From Parachlorella kessleri (lineage: Eukaryota > Chlorophyta > Trebouxiophyceae > Chlorellales > Chlorellaceae): DNA of 64,000 nucleotides. The notes under the pieces are model-generated. The model saw only the letters and a program-made list of their open reading frames with translations. It was not told the DNA's origin and did not search any database. The DNA lies in the NCBI GenBank assembly GCA_001598975.1, contig BBXU01000220.1, positions 1-64,000 of the forward strand, in the 5' to 3' direction. Every line of letters starts with the position of its first letter. Positions within the stretch are counted from its first letter, which is position 1. A program made the translations under genes and the position numbers. Positions 1-12,454 of this stretch are shown here, piece after piece.

Positions 1-311
1 CGGGCGGGGGGGGGGGGGGGGGGGCGGGTACTTGCATGAAATGCCATCATCGTGGTGGCGAAGGTGGAGAGGTGGTATGTTGATAAAGCTGGTTGCAATG
101 TATGATAGGATCGCGTTGCTCCAAGCCTTACTACTGTTACGAGGAGCGGGTCCAACAGGACAACAAAGGGGCTGTTGGTCAAAAACTGTCCAAGTTGCGG
201 TAATGTGGTGGTCAAATTGCTATTTATACCCCAACGATACTCCAGGCCTGTAATATACTACATGAGGCTTGAAAGGCTGTTCACATGAGCCTTGCTGGGA
301 CCTTGGTGCAG
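1..311. other. Left edge: poly-G run and unassigned sequence
   Basis: A run of 19 G lies at 6-24, flanked by short G/C runs; it could form a G-quadruplex or mark the end of a hard-to-assemble stretch. The rest ends in a plausible splice acceptor (TGCAG at 307-311) just before the first nucleoporin exon, so it is probably intron of that gene. No coding segment or zinc finger was recognised here. Confidence 0.5.
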
Positions 312-1729
312 GTGCGGTGGGCCAACATGCAGGCAGCAGCCACGATGGGTGCCACTCCTCCACAGCTGGCGGCAGAGTTCAAGGCAGCAAGGCAAGCCAA
401 GCTGGACCAGTTCCAGGCTCTCATGAAGGCCAGGCAGCTGCCCAGCAACGGTGGGGCTATGATCCCTGCACCCCAGAACACTATAGCGGGGGTGGCAGCC
501 GGGCAATCACCACCAGGGGCTCTGGCTGGGGCGCAGCCCTTTGGTGGTGGTGGCGCCCTTGGTGGCGCGAGCGTGTTTGGCCAGCCAGCAGCAGCAGCGG
601 CTCCAGCCGCACCTGCTCCGTCACCTTTCGGCAAGCTGTTTGGCGCAGCTGCCCCTGCCCCTGCGTTTGGCGCCACTACTGCACTTCCCCAGGTGTGTGC
701 CCTGTGCATGGGACCTGGCTCCCCAGAGTGTAGTCCTGTTGTGAGGGATGGTGTCTGTGTCGTGTTGCATGCCTCAGGCTTCGTGTCATTTCAAAACAGC
801 TCTTTTTCACGGGTCCCATGAAATGGCAGGAAACATGGTGTGCTAGTGACCACGCCAGCACTTGCATTCATATGCGTGACATGCACGTTGGCAGTCTGAG
901 CCATGCACTTGCTTCATGGGCAAGGTGTCACTGTTTCTGTACTGCATTATGTGTTGGATGCCTTGGCAACCAATGAGCCGGACTGGCAACCGCTCATCTT
1001 TTGCAGGTGGCACCTGCAGCAGCCCCTTTTGGTGCAGCGGCACCAGCGGGCCCCGCCCCAAGCTTTGGCCAGCCAGCAGCGCAGCCGCAGCAGCAACACG
1101 GCTTCGGGACAGCGTTTGGACAGACAGCCGGAGCAGCCAAGCCCGTATTTGGTGTGGCGGCTGGGTCGCATGGCTTTGGCGGCAGCACCGCTGGTGGCGG
1201 TTTTGGCAGCACTCCTTTTGGGGGCGCCACTCCTGGAGCAGGCGGCGGCTCTGGCAGCACTCCGTTCGGCAGCACTGGGGCGGCAGCCCCAGGCGCCGCT
1301 TTTGGCAGCAGTCCCTTTGGCGGCACAGCAACGCCCGGGCTGCAACCCCCCCAGCTGCCCCCCTTTGGGCAAGTCGGCGGGGCAACCTCTGTCTTTGGCA
1401 GCCCACCAGCGCAGCAACCTCAGCAACAGCCCCCAGCAGGCCAGCCGTCCCCCTTCGGCTCGGGGCTCCCTCCCCAGCCCGCCTCCTCCTCAGTCACAAT
1501 CGGTGGCAGCATCTCTGCCAACACTGGGGCCCTTGTGGGCCCAGCTGGAGGGGCCCCCCTTGCTAGGGCTGGCCTCCCACCACCAGCAGCGGCAGCAGGT
1601 GCAGCAGCAGCAGGTGCAGAACCAGGTGCAGAAGCTGTGAGTGAAGCGGACGCGGCGTGGCGAGCACCTAGTTTCGCCCGAGGCAAGATACCAGAGGAGC
1701 CCCCGCCGCAGATCTACTGCCAGGGTTGA
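312..1729 (+). CDS. Nup42-like FG nucleoporin, 3' portion
   Basis: Two exons are supported: 312-692 and 1007-1729, joined in phase 0 by a GT-AG intron. The protein opens with a short helical stretch rich in Ala, Lys and Gln, then becomes a long Gly/Ala/Pro/Gln-rich region with many FG dipeptides in contexts such as PFG, AFG, VFG and SPFGG. The last residues, around WRAPSFARGKIPEEPPP, match the C-terminal tail of the Nup42/NLP1 family, which in other eukaryotes binds the mRNA-export factor Gle1 at the cytoplasmic face of the nuclear pore. Family members usually start with a CCCH zinc finger; none is visible, so the 5' exons probably lie left of the window. A methionine at 285 is in frame, but it precedes the acceptor and is probably not the true start. 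Confidence 0.75.
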
Positions 1730-2220
1730 AGGGGTTTCATGGTTGCATGGTCAAGCGGTCGTGTCGAGAACTTTACGCTAGCTGGCTGGCCTGGCTGTGA
1801 AGCCCTTGTCACCCAGCTAACAAGGTCCACACCAGTGACAGGGCTGCGTGCTGGAGTTGCTAAATGTAAAGCCCGACCTACTTGGACTGATAGTTAATTT
1901 GCACACACCTACCGAAACGACGACTAGCAGCCACCCAAACAGTGTTCTTGCCATGCCTAGATGCCACAACGGTGCAGCATGGCACAAATCCACTTGTCAA
2001 TCGCATAAAACTGGAATTTGCAGTAGTTCACACACCTGTACACACCTGTTAATGACTTCGACGCAACTTCGACATTGAGCTTCGCATTTGAACGCCTAGC
2101 TAAGGTTTTTTATGGCGGGACGAGAGCCAGTGGTACCAAGCCGCGCGTCTAGTGCCCCGATTGCAACAGTTTGGCTTGTGTCATTAGACTACGCCTGTTA
2201 TAAGCCTGACACACGCAGCC
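1730..2220. other. Intergenic: nucleoporin 3' UTR and bZIP upstream region
   Basis: This holds the presumed 3' UTR of the nucleoporin gene and then the 5' region of the bZIP gene. No coding segment, repeat or obvious TATA box was recognised. Confidence 0.5.
1865..1869 (+). terminator. Candidate polyadenylation signal TGTAA
   Basis: TGTAA lies about 135 bases after the nucleoporin stop. TGTAA is the usual polyadenylation motif in green algae; a single pentamer is weak evidence. Confidence 0.3.
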
Positions 2221-5200
2221 ATGCAGAGCTTTGGCTTGCCTGGCCCCATGGCCGGGCCAGGCAAGGATGTAGCTACCACGCTGCAGGACCTGGACTCCTT
2301 GGACGTCGATCACCTCCTCTCCTATTTCCAGCCTGCGTCCAATCCGCTGTCCAACCCTCTGGGCTTCGATCCCACAGGCCTCATGAACCCAGCAGTGCCT
2401 TTCAGGGGAACAGCTGGGGCCTCTGGCTCTCTGCCAGGTGCCCTGCCCGGCATGCCAGCGCAGCCTCCCACAGCTAACCTATTCAGCAGCATTGTAATGA
2501 CGGAAGCAACAGGCCTCCACGACTCTGGGGACAGCACTGGGAACGCCGGGCATGGTGGCAAGCGCAGCAGCGAAGACCGCAGCCAGGCAATTCAAGAGAA
2601 GAATAGACGTGAGTCAGCCTTGCGCTCGGTCTCTCTGTTGTGGCGTGTTTGGCTCGGTACCATGGTCGGTCTCCAAGCAAGCAGCACTCACGCACGGTTG
2701 CCTTCCTGCATGCAGGGGCACAGAAGCGATTCCGTGAGCGGCAGGCAAGTTAGGGACGGCCAGTGCGTGAGCTTGCTCCTTTCCTGATGCGACCCCCATG
2801 CGATCCTTCTAGGCGCGTTTTTTCTGGGCAGCTGCAAACGGCTAGGTGGCGGTCTATGGTTGCAGAAAGCGAAGATGAAGGACATGACGGAGCAGCTGGA
2901 GGAGATGAGCTCAGAGCTGAGCAAACTTCGTATGGAAAACAACGCGCTGAAAAACCGCAACAGCATTCTGGAAAAGGTCCTGGCACTGCGAGACGAGCAC
3001 ATACGGGTGCTCCAGGATGAGCAGCAGGTGCGACGCTGGAAGGTTGGAAGCGAGGTCGGGACTGTACTGGCGGCGGCTGTGCAGTGCTCAGCAGGGTTTC
3101 CACGTGGAGCCCTGGGTCAGTCACTAGCTTTTTGGACACAAAAGGATGCCAGTCCTCTAGGGCGTTCAGACAATGACAGAGGTATCTTGGTTGCCAAGTG
3201 GCTGGCGCTTGAGCAGAGCCCTGGTGCCGCGTGGTAATTTCAGCCTGGATTGCTCGTTGGCGTGGCTGGAGTGTGGAAGTCCAATAGCGGCGGCGTAAGC
3301 TTATCGTCCACACCAGTGCTCCTTGGGCCATGTGCCAGCAGGCGTTGCTCCCTTCCGCAACTGCATCTGGCTACCTCTTTTGGCAGGTGTTTGACCTGGG
3401 CAACCATTACCTTCAAGCCAGCGGCCAGAAGATGATTACGGGCGGCGCGCTGCCGGCGCTGCCCTCTGGCGCGGGCCCGGTCAGCGTCCTGACCACCACT
3501 GAGATCAAGGCGGTGAAGCACATGCCTGCCGAGGCGGTGATTGGGCGCTGGAAGGAGACTGTGCGGGAGCTGGGAAACATCCTGGTGCAGGTTTGTGGCA
3601 AGAAACCGTGCAGGAATGGTCTAGCGTGGGCACAGCTGTGTGAGCTGTTCTGGAGCAGGTGTGTGTGGTTTAGTGTTGGGAGGATGTGGCCGGGGGGCGC
3701 TGATTTGCGACAGCTGGGCAGCACTCCCGCAGCTATGCCGGCAAGGATGTGGGGTGTGTGCCGGTTTGGTCTTGTGTGCGGGGAAGGCTGCCTCTCGCGG
3801 GAGGCTTGAAGGTGTACGGCCCAAGGAGGGTACTCTGTGGGTGTGTCGAGGCGACATGCGGTGCCACAGGTGCTTGAGAGCAGCTGGTAGGGTAGTGTTA
3901 TACCTGCCGGTGCTGTGGAGCTCGGCAGCATGACAGGGGATGGCTGCAGCGGGGTGGGGCAACAGCTGTGACTAAAGCAATAGCCAGGCACTTGTGTAGA
4001 CTCGCCACGTCTCTGGTGAGCTGCAGATTGAGGGCTGCCCCGACAAGAACGACAGGCGGCACCAGGAGAGCATGGAGGCGCTCTGTCGGGTGTTGGACCA
4101 CGCGGTGAGTCAACACGTGAAATGGCTTAGTCGCCACAGCATGCGGGGCCCGGGTGATGAACAGGGTCAGCATGCAGATCCTTGCCAACTCTTGCCCTGT
4201 GCCTGGTGGCGTGACATGCTTTGAAGCTGCGTCTACAGCAGGCATGGCAAGGCAGGAAAGAGGGGCACCTAACCTTCCCAACATTATGTCATGTCTGTGC
4301 AGGGCCAGCTGTGCATGCACACGGCCGTGCTGCACCCCACCAACATGCAGAAGCTGATTGCCAGCACGCTGGATGACGGCCGCAGCGGGGTCAGCGCGGA
4401 GGACCGGTCGAGGTGGGCGGGGGTCACCGCCAGCCTGCAGCTGTCGGCGGACCAGAAGAGCCAGATACTGTCGCTGCGGCAAATCTTCCTGCGCCGGATG
4501 TCCAAGGTGGGTGGGAGGGGTGGGTGGGTGTGCATGGCCTACCTGCGGGCGGACATACTAGGAGTGGTGGCTGGCTGGGTGGAAGAGCAGCTTATTGAGG
4601 GGAGGTGCGGGGGCCATGAATGTGTCTCAAGTCTTTTAGGGGTACCCCAGTCTTTGCTCCTATTGCCCATTTCGCTCAAGGTTCCTGACTGGAGGCGTCC
4701 ACCTTTGTAAGAGCCATGCAACTGTTTGGGGGATGGCAAGCTGTTGGCCTTGCTTTTTGGGTGGTGCTGGCGCAGTGCTGAGCCTGGGCTGCTCCTCTGT
4801 TCCGTTTGTTCTTCAGGTGATGGAGGAGCGGCGGGCGATACTGGCCAAGCTGCAGATGGTCAACATCCCCGACCGCATGATGGCGCTGCAGTCGGTCATT
4901 GCTGAGACCATCAAGGTATCAAGGGTTGCTGGGTGCGTGACACCGTTCCAGCGGCGCAGGTCAGCGCCGCCCTTCAGGCGCATGCGGGACGGTGGCGAGG
5001 ACGTCAGCAAGGAAAGCGTAGGCCCGGCAGGGCTGTTGAGGGCTTACTTGAGCGCCCTGTCTTAATTACGGTTTCATCTCGCGCTTTGTGAATAACCCCG
5101 GGGAGGTGACCAGGACCCCGGGGTGTAAAATATACAGAATGGTGAAAAAACAGAAGAAAAATGGTGTGCCTGCCCGCAGGTCAACGAGTGCACCGCGGAG

Positions 5201-5821
5201 CTGAAGAGCAACCTGCAGGAGGAGCACCTTGCGGGCATGGAGTTCATCGGCACCGTCTTCAAAACCATATTCAACCCGCTGCAGAAGGCCCGCGCGATTG
5301 TGCAGTCCTACCCCTTCTACCCCGACGTCTACCAGGTAAGGGCCGGCTCTTCAGCAGGCTGGGCTGGCAGCAAGCGGGGTTGGTGTACACATGCTGGGGT
5401 GGCAGCTGGCCAGGGTGGGACGGAGAGCTAGAGTTAGGAGTGGTGGCTTCCCTTGCAGCATTGACCGAGCCCCAGGCGTGTGTGCGGGATTTGCCAGCAA
5501 CAAGGGATGGTTTTGTCTTGGCAGGGAAAATGAAGGGTTGAAGAAAAAAAGCGGCAGGGTACAGTGGTAAGGCGCCGGCATGAGTGACGTCCTCCTGCGC
5601 ACGGGGCGGCAGGGACGTGCCCGGCCCTGCATTCCTTCACACTGCCTGGTGCCTGCTGTTAAAGAGGACCGTGCACTGGATGTGCCGTGTGCTTGCAGAT
5701 AGCGACTGCGTTGGCGGTGGAACGGGAGGGCGGTGCCACCGCGGTGGAGGCCTTGCAGTATGCGCCCATGGATACCTCGGGAGGTCCGCTGGTCACGGTG
5801 CCAACCTCATACAAGTCCTGA
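2221..5821 (+). CDS. bZIP transcription factor with long helical C-terminus
   Basis: Nine exons join in frame: 2221-2608, 2716-2744, 2866-3027, 3387-3590, 4027-4104, 4303-4506, 4817-4915, 5180-5335 and 5699-5821, giving about 480 residues. The first 120 residues are Pro/Gly/Met-rich and disordered-looking. The basic region (NRRAQKRFRERQ) is split by introns across three exons, one only 29 bases long, and is followed by a leucine zipper with heptad Leu/Met positions. The basic signature N-x2-AQ-x2-FR resembles the fungal Yap/Pap1 class more than typical plant bZIPs. The remaining ~300 residues are predicted helical with Leu/Arg/Gln patterns that recall the DOG1 region of plant TGA factors, but this is a visual impression only. 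The intron after exon 2 begins with GC (CAG|GCAAGT). The protein presumably binds DNA as a dimer in the nucleus; targets are unknown. Confidence 0.85.
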
Positions 5822-8268
5822 GCTGAGCTGTGATCTGGATTGCCGTAGCTGTTGAGGGGTAGCCTGCTGACCGATGGGCGATGTGGTGCCTGGGTGTCTC
5901 CCATATTGGTTTGTGTTTTGTGTAGCGTTGTGTGTGGTGTGGGGTGCCAGAGAGAGCCAGTCGGCTGCCACACTGAGGCAGCATCATTATTGTTTAGATG
6001 GAAGCTTGGAGGGAAGCAGTGGGGTTAAGAATGGGATTTTGCCGATGTGGCTTGTCTAAGCTTGCATTCCGAACCCTTTTTTGCCGCGTAAGCATGAAGG
6101 TGCATGGTGCGGTATGGTGGGGATGTTGAGTAAGGCATGTGGGTTCCGAGTCGAGGTTGTCCTTGTGCGGTTTATGTACCCGGCACTAGGCGAGATATGC
6201 ATGACGTGATGTGGGGTGCGGCGTTGTATCATATGTGATAGAGAGGCTTAACGAAAGCACCTGTGCATGTTTGATTCCATAGTCTGTGCACTGTCTGTCT
6301 GCGGGCTACGTGGAAGGGAACGCAATCATCGACCTCGGTGTTGCTGGCAAGTGTGCGTCTTGTGGCGTGAGTTCTTGAGCACAAACGCCAAGTGCCATCT
6401 TATGGCTTTACCTAGGAGCCACGCTGTGTGGCTTAACAACACAACAGGCTACTGATCTTTGCCAGATTGTGGGCTTTGTCAGAGCCATTTATCGTTAAGT
6501 GGACTAAACCCCCTCACCTCTTTGCGTGGAGCCATTTTGCTAGAACTAACCTGGGGCTTTGGGCGGTGGTGCTAGTCTCGGGGGTCTCAAAGCGGCCTTA
6601 CTAAGTGACTTATGGCGAGGACTTGTCACAGCATGTCTGAAAATGTGTAGCTGGCAGCAGGCTCGCTATATGCCGCCGACCAATGTTCTGTTGAGCGCCG
6701 CCGCACATCTTTGCTCCATCACAATTGCCAGCTGCTTGCCATGGTGTCGTGGATGGTTGGCACTGAGTTGAGAAGTGGTTGCCTTGTAACATATTGGGAT
6801 GACTGCTGCTTGAATGCATGACAGGCAATTGGCATGACAGGCAAGTATTAGCATGGGTGGCAGGTAGTGCGAACAGGGAGTGAGAGTTGAGCTGGGCTGA
6901 CAGGGCTGGATGCAGAATGTGCCTGTAATGCCCGTTGGTTACTGAGCTTGGAATCTCGGATAGAGTGCAGTGTGTGCCTTACCGAGCGTGGTTCCATGCC
7001 CGGGTGGTTGGCCCATTAACTGTCCCTGCATATCATGATGCTAGGGGACGTAGCAAAGCTGAGCCAGCCCCTTTGCCTAGCCGACATCTGGGAGTTACAG
7101 GCTGCCAGGCTGCTCAGTGGGAGGAGGCGGTCAGGCCGCCACACCCTTGCCAAGTGTGCGCCTACAGGGCTGGGGAGGTTGTCAGTCCCTGGAAGCACGT
7201 GTGGTGGGGACGGCGAGAAGGGAGTCGGGCCGCCTAGGCAGTGGTGGGGCTGGTCAGCTGCCCTGTGGGCGAAGGTGGCGGGACAGGCCTGCTCATGAAG
7301 GGTGGAGGGCTGGTCAGCCTGATGTGGCATGCAGGTTGGCGGTGGGCGCCATGCCAGCATGGGGAGGGGGACCAGCGGCAGGCTCAGTGCCAGGGGGTGG
7401 AGTTGAGGCTTGGACGGCGAGGGTGGTAGAGGGCTGGCTACAGGCGTGGCGGTAAGTGGCCTCGACCTGGGCAGGGTGGTAGGTTGAGGAGGGCTGGCTG
7501 AGCTGCCGAGTGGGAGGAAATTGGGGAGGCCACAGGCTGTGGGCGCTGCAGGACTGGTGACCGGCGCAGCTGGCTGCTGGCGAGAGGCTGGTGTTGGTCT
7601 GGGACGAGTGGGCTGGCCGGCTGCCCAGTTGACGGAGGCGGCAAGGCCAGCACACCAGTATGTAGTGGAGGACCGGCCAGCGCTCATCCTACCCTGAGGT
7701 TGAAAGAGTTCCAGTCAAAAGTTTCCAAGAGTTGCAAAGCAATAGCAGCAAGCCACGGTTACCTCAGGCCAGGTCCAGCTCATCCCTTGCATCCAATTCT
7801 GACAAAAATTCGTCAGTAGCTTCGCAAGTCCCACAACATGCTACCACTTCCATGGAAAAGCAACACTTTCCCCAGGGCCAAACAGTGGGGTGCCAGCCTG
7901 GGCTGGGAAACTAACAACCCCAACAATGAAGCTCAAGCAGAACAGCACAAGCATGTGCCTAAATTTGAGGACGCATGTGCGACCAGAAGTCTCTCTAGAC
8001 CAGTGCACAGGTAAACAATGTGATTTTGTGACCAATGGAGCTAAGAAATGGCTGTAGGCACCGTGGCCGGAAGGTCTAGCAGGAAAGTCCTGTAGCTGCT
8101 ACAGGCTCGCTATCAAGGCCCGCAGAGCATGGTGTCAAACTCAAGGAAAACCATAACCGTACCGCAAAGTGTAGATACATTGAAGCCTGCAAGTCTACCA
8201 ATAGTGCAGACCGTGAAGCCAGGAAAGCACAACGCCCCAGATTGCTAAGCCTCAACAACAGCCAAGTC
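5822..8268. other. Long convergent intergenic region
   Basis: This lies between the 3' ends of the bZIP gene and the reverse-strand F-box/LRR gene. It should contain both 3' UTRs. A degenerate GC-rich repeat tract lies near 7.1-7.7 kb (listed separately). Open frames are present, but none resembles a known protein or shows matching splice signals. Confidence 0.5.
7117..7690. repeat. Degenerate GC-rich minisatellite-like tract
   Basis: The words GGGCTGGTCAGC, GGGCTGGCT and GTGGGAGGA-like variants recur many times on the plus strand with irregular spacing. The tract is far more G-rich than its flanks and creates spurious Pro/Leu/Gln-rich open frames on the minus strand. No exact repeat unit could be defined by eye. 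Confidence 0.4.
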
Positions 8269-9290
8269 TCACGGGTCCCCGTGCGGAGCGGGGGCAGAGC
8301 CATGCAGGCCCACCAAAACAGTGAGCAGCACCATCTCTAGCCTCCTGGCGAGGTGCCGACACTGGGCTGGGGCCACAGACACCCCTGCATCAACAATCAG
8401 GGTTGCATTGGCCGGTGGTTGGCAAGAGCTTGCAAGGCGGAGCCCGTTTGCACTGGTTCCACTGTTAACACAGTGCATCGCTTGACAGAGATTTGCCCCA
8501 GTGCACATCCGTCCCAACTGATTTCCACACCAGCGGGTGCTTGGGCAACAACTGTATGCAGGCAGTATCGCCAATGCACACAAGATTTGCCTTTGCACAT
8601 GAACAGCGCAGGTAGCTGCAGCGCCAGAGCAGCCCAGGAGTACGAGGGCACAGAATATCCACTGCTGATAAGCTTCCTCCTCACCCGCCAGCGACGCCAG
8701 CAGCAGCACCAGGGCCGTGAGGCAGCCCAGTAGCGGCAGCAGCACCACCCAGACCATCATGCCCAGCAGGGACAGCAGGTAGATGGTGAAGAAAACCACC
8801 ACAGTGGCCCAGGCAAGCATGGCCTGGGTCCTGCGGGGCTCGGGGGCGTACCGTGCCCGCAGAACGTACCGCCCGGTACCGGCCTGGGCCACCAGTAAAA
8901 CATTCGCCACATTCATGAACCTGCAGGGGCAGATATGTAGGCGTTTGATGGCACCAGGGACTCCCTTGCCCTGTCTTTATAAGGCTGGATCCTTGGATGT
9001 TATAACAGAGTGTGAGACATGGATGCCGGCAGGCGTAGGTCTATGGCAGCCACCTCCCAGGGCGGGCAGGAAAAGCAGGCAGTCCCATTTGGCTGGGGAC
9101 CTGCGAGGCAAGCTCAAGCGCAGGCCTAGATGGCACCAGAGCACCACGTAAGCCAACTCAGTCCTGCATTAGCTGCAGCCTGACCAAATGCTTGCTTCTG
9201 TCTGTCATGCTATATCTTGCAGTGGCTCGCCTCGCGCTACAGCCACCCTTGCATCTGTTGCATTCCCTCCTGCCCTGCTGCACATGCACG

Positions 9291-9333
<43 letters not shown>

Positions 9334-12300
9334 AACCTCGCCCCCTACCTGGGCATGTGGTCCCTGCCAGGCGGCCACAGCGCCACACCCTTGTGCGCTG
9401 ACAGCGCTGCGGCGACTCCCAGCATGGAGCAGCGGCACTGCTGCAGCAGCAGCCGGCGCAGTTGGCTGGCCCGCGCGGCCCCCGGCCCTGCCCGCGCCTG
9501 CTGCGCTATGGCTGCCAGCCCTTGGTTGGTGATGGGGCAGCAGGATAAGTCAAGCTTAGTCAGCCCTGCAACACGCAGTAAGGAGCGGTACTGCCTAGAC
9601 TGGCTCTGACTCTGCTGTTTGTGCAGCAAGAAATGGGCCAAATGTAGCACCCATGGACGAAGGCAACGTGCCTACAATGTTGGCAAACTGCATGTCCAAG
9701 TTGCAGCAGAACACGTCAGATGCTGTCACCTCGACAGCCTTTTACTTGATGTCAAGGATTCTGGTGTAGTTTGCTTTTGCGGCTGTGTGTGTGACCGGCA
9801 CCTTCAACCAGCCAGGACTGACACTGTAAGCCAGCCTAGCCCACACTTTGCCGACCCAAATTCTACAGCCCTTTCCAAGCCTGACCCATCTCCTCGCCAG
9901 CCTCACCCCACCCAGTGCCAGCCTCATCCCCCACATAATCAGCCTGAGCCTAGGTGCTCACCTGTCAAAGCCGCCAGGTGTTGGCAGCAGGCGTCCGAGA
10001 AGCCGGTCGTGGCTAAGTCAAGCTCCCGCAGGGTCTTCAACTCACACAGGCCACCGAATTCGGTTGCTGCCACATGCGTCCCGCGCAGGCTCAAGAACGA
10101 GAGGCGCCTGAGGGTCCAGAGGAAGCTGCCAGGGTTGCCGGTGCCTAGCCTGCAGAGACTGAGGTCCCTGCATGGGGCGTTGCGGGGGCAGGGGATGAGC
10201 CAGTGGTGTGGGAGCGAGCTTGGCTGCCGTTTTTAAGTCTGCTAAGGATTGGTTGGAGGGCAATGGCTGTCCAGGAGACAAACGCTGGAGGAAACACGTA
10301 CAGATACGAAATCCTGCAGCCGCTTCCTGCGTGGAAAGTGTGGTATACAGTCGCCACTCAGCTCCCCGGGCGGATGCATGCGCAGCCCATGTTGATTGGA
10401 AGGGCTCTGCTACCAGGGGTGCAATTCAAGCCTGGGCACAGCGGCACTCACAGGTGCTCCAGTTGGGTACAGGTCGCCAGCCAACCCAGCCCCCCTGCCG
10501 TAATGCCTGCCCTGCCCGACAGGCGCAGGCGGGTCAGGTGCTGGAGCCCTGCGAGGCTGGACATGCCCTCATCTGTGATGGAGCCGTCGTCAAACATGGC
10601 CTGCAGCAGCCAAGAATTGCTGCTGTGCTCGACCACTAACACATCCCACATGGAGCCTCAGGTTTCAAGCACCCGGCAGGCCAAAGCAATCACACAGCGG
10701 AAGCAGCATATAGCGAGCCGAGCAATGCGCAGCCCAGGCCTGCAAAGAGGTTGGGCAAGCCGGGTACCTGACTACCAGCCGCGATAAGTATCACCCACCA
10801 GCAACATGGACAGGGCCAGCTCCCGCACAGCAGGCATCTCCCTCGGGCGGCAGCTCCTTTGCTTGACTGCCACTTGTCTCCCTTCCCGAACTTAGGCTGT
10901 GCCAGCCGTACAAACTACAAAACGGCCGGCCACCATCAGGGTCCTCCAACTCAGGGCGGGCACTCCTACACAACCGCACCACCCACCAGCGGCATGGACA
11001 GGTCCAGCTCCCTCACAGCCGCCAGCTCCCTCAGCGGCTCCAGGCCAAAGTTGGACAGAGATAATGCTGCCCGCAGGGACAGCCGCGTGAGGCGGGTGAG
11101 GCCGGAGAGGCCGCCCATCAGCGAGTTACTCAGGGACGCCCCATCCAGGGACAAATCCTGTGGCAAGGCGGCACAAACCCTAGAGCCACATTGGGAAGAC
11201 AAGGGAATTCCGGTATGAGATGATGTGCGGGGTGCTCTTCTACCGCCACCCTGCCACGTGTCCAGCATTGTCAGGCAAAGAATGAAGTGGATGCTAACAT
11301 AGCACTTAGGTGTGCTGCAGCCAGCCCAATGCGTAAGCCGCCCACAAATGTAATACACCCACAAAGGCTTCCCTGGGGTCTGACAGCACAGCATCGAGCC
11401 GAGCATCTAGGTAGAGTATATCAGCATCCCCCTGCCTTTCCGCAGCTTACGCAGCCTCTCACCTCCAGGGAAGCCAGAGAGGACAAGTGCGTGAGGCCTG
11501 GTAGGGACGTCTGCACCGGGCCTTGCTTATAGGCCAGCTGTCGCAGCCCGGTGAGTGCCGAGAGGTGCTTCAGCTTGGGCGCCTTGGCAACCGGCAGCCA
11601 GATCTCCAGCTGAAGCGATGTCAACCCCACCAGGCACTTTAGCAGCTCATCCAGAATCTCTGCCCCTGCCCCCTGCACCACCCGCATCTCCAGGCAGCCC
11701 AGCGTGCTCAGCGGCGCCAGTGCCAGCAGGGCTGCCCTGTCCTGCAAGCTGCAGCGCAGCAGGCGCAGCGTGGCCAGGCGCCGCAGGCCGCCCAGGCACA
11801 GCATGTCACGGGGTGAGAGGTCCAGGGACTGGAGCTCCAGCTCACTGACGTTGGGGAAGCACTGCAGAGAGGGTGGGGGGCAGCATGGGGGCGAGGCTCT
11901 AGAGCTGACACAGGCAGAGGGTGGCCTGAAGCTGCCATATATACTACAAGCAGTGACTAAGCAGTTGCCCGGGTGTGCGGCTGCCACGGCACGATTTCAA
12001 GGTCCCTAAAAATGGATGCATCCCCTCAGCCGCTAAACTCGAAATGTGGGCGCTGCGAGCCAAAACAGTAGTCCAACTGCTTAATACCAATCAGAGCGTA
12101 GTAATGCCAGCTACATACATCAACACTTGCAGGAGCCACACAGGGGCCCTGCCCTCGTACCCAAAACACTCAACCACTCAGCCGAGAGGCACCTTGAACT
12201 TCAGACAGGAGTGGCGCCAGGCCCACCTCTTTCATTTGCGCAGTGTCCAGGTGCTTGGGTGCCAGCCGAGTGGTGGCAAGCCGTACGGCATCCCTCCACA

Positions 12301-12430
12301 CGTGGGAGGTCTGGTGGGCTGACTTCCTATTGCAGTCTTCTAGATGCAGCACCACCTTCACTGCCAGCTCCACTCCGATATGCTCCCAATCACCGACCTG
12401 AAGGGCGAAGACACTTTGCCAACTTGCCAT
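8269..12430 (-). CDS. F-box/leucine-rich-repeat protein with membrane-like C-terminus
   Basis: Exons, in transcript order, are about 12430-12193, 11980-11463 (alternative start 11861), 11157-10987, 10861-10799, 10600-10452, 10149-9962, 9565-9349 and 8920-8269. With the 11980 acceptor all phases match, giving about 731 residues. The N-terminus has an F-box-like segment (GVELAVKVVLHL, then HVWRDAVRLA). The middle has repeated LRR units such as LTRLTRLSLRAA, LKTLRELDLATTGFSD and LTKLDLSCCPITNQGL, like the Skp2/FBXL family, which recruits substrates to SCF ubiquitin ligases. The last exon adds two or three hydrophobic helices (from AMLAWATVVVFF onward), unusual for the family. A possible donor inside that exon (GGGTGAGG near 8680) means the 3' end is uncertain. 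The small 63-base exon uses a weak acceptor. The start could also be 12454, or the F-box exon could begin after a CAG just upstream of VGDWEH. Confidence 0.7.
9293..9333. repeat. Compound (CT)n(AC)n microsatellite
   Basis: A CT dinucleotide run is followed directly by an AC run. It sits in the last intron of the F-box/LRR gene, downstream of the 9349 donor. Confidence 0.9.
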
Positions 12431-12454
12431 GTCTCTGGTACCGTCCCTTGCCAC

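Noticed and set aside
9157..9400. Frames rich in Thr-His and Arg-Glu across the dinucleotide repeat
   Set aside because: They are translations of the CT/AC microsatellite inside an intron.
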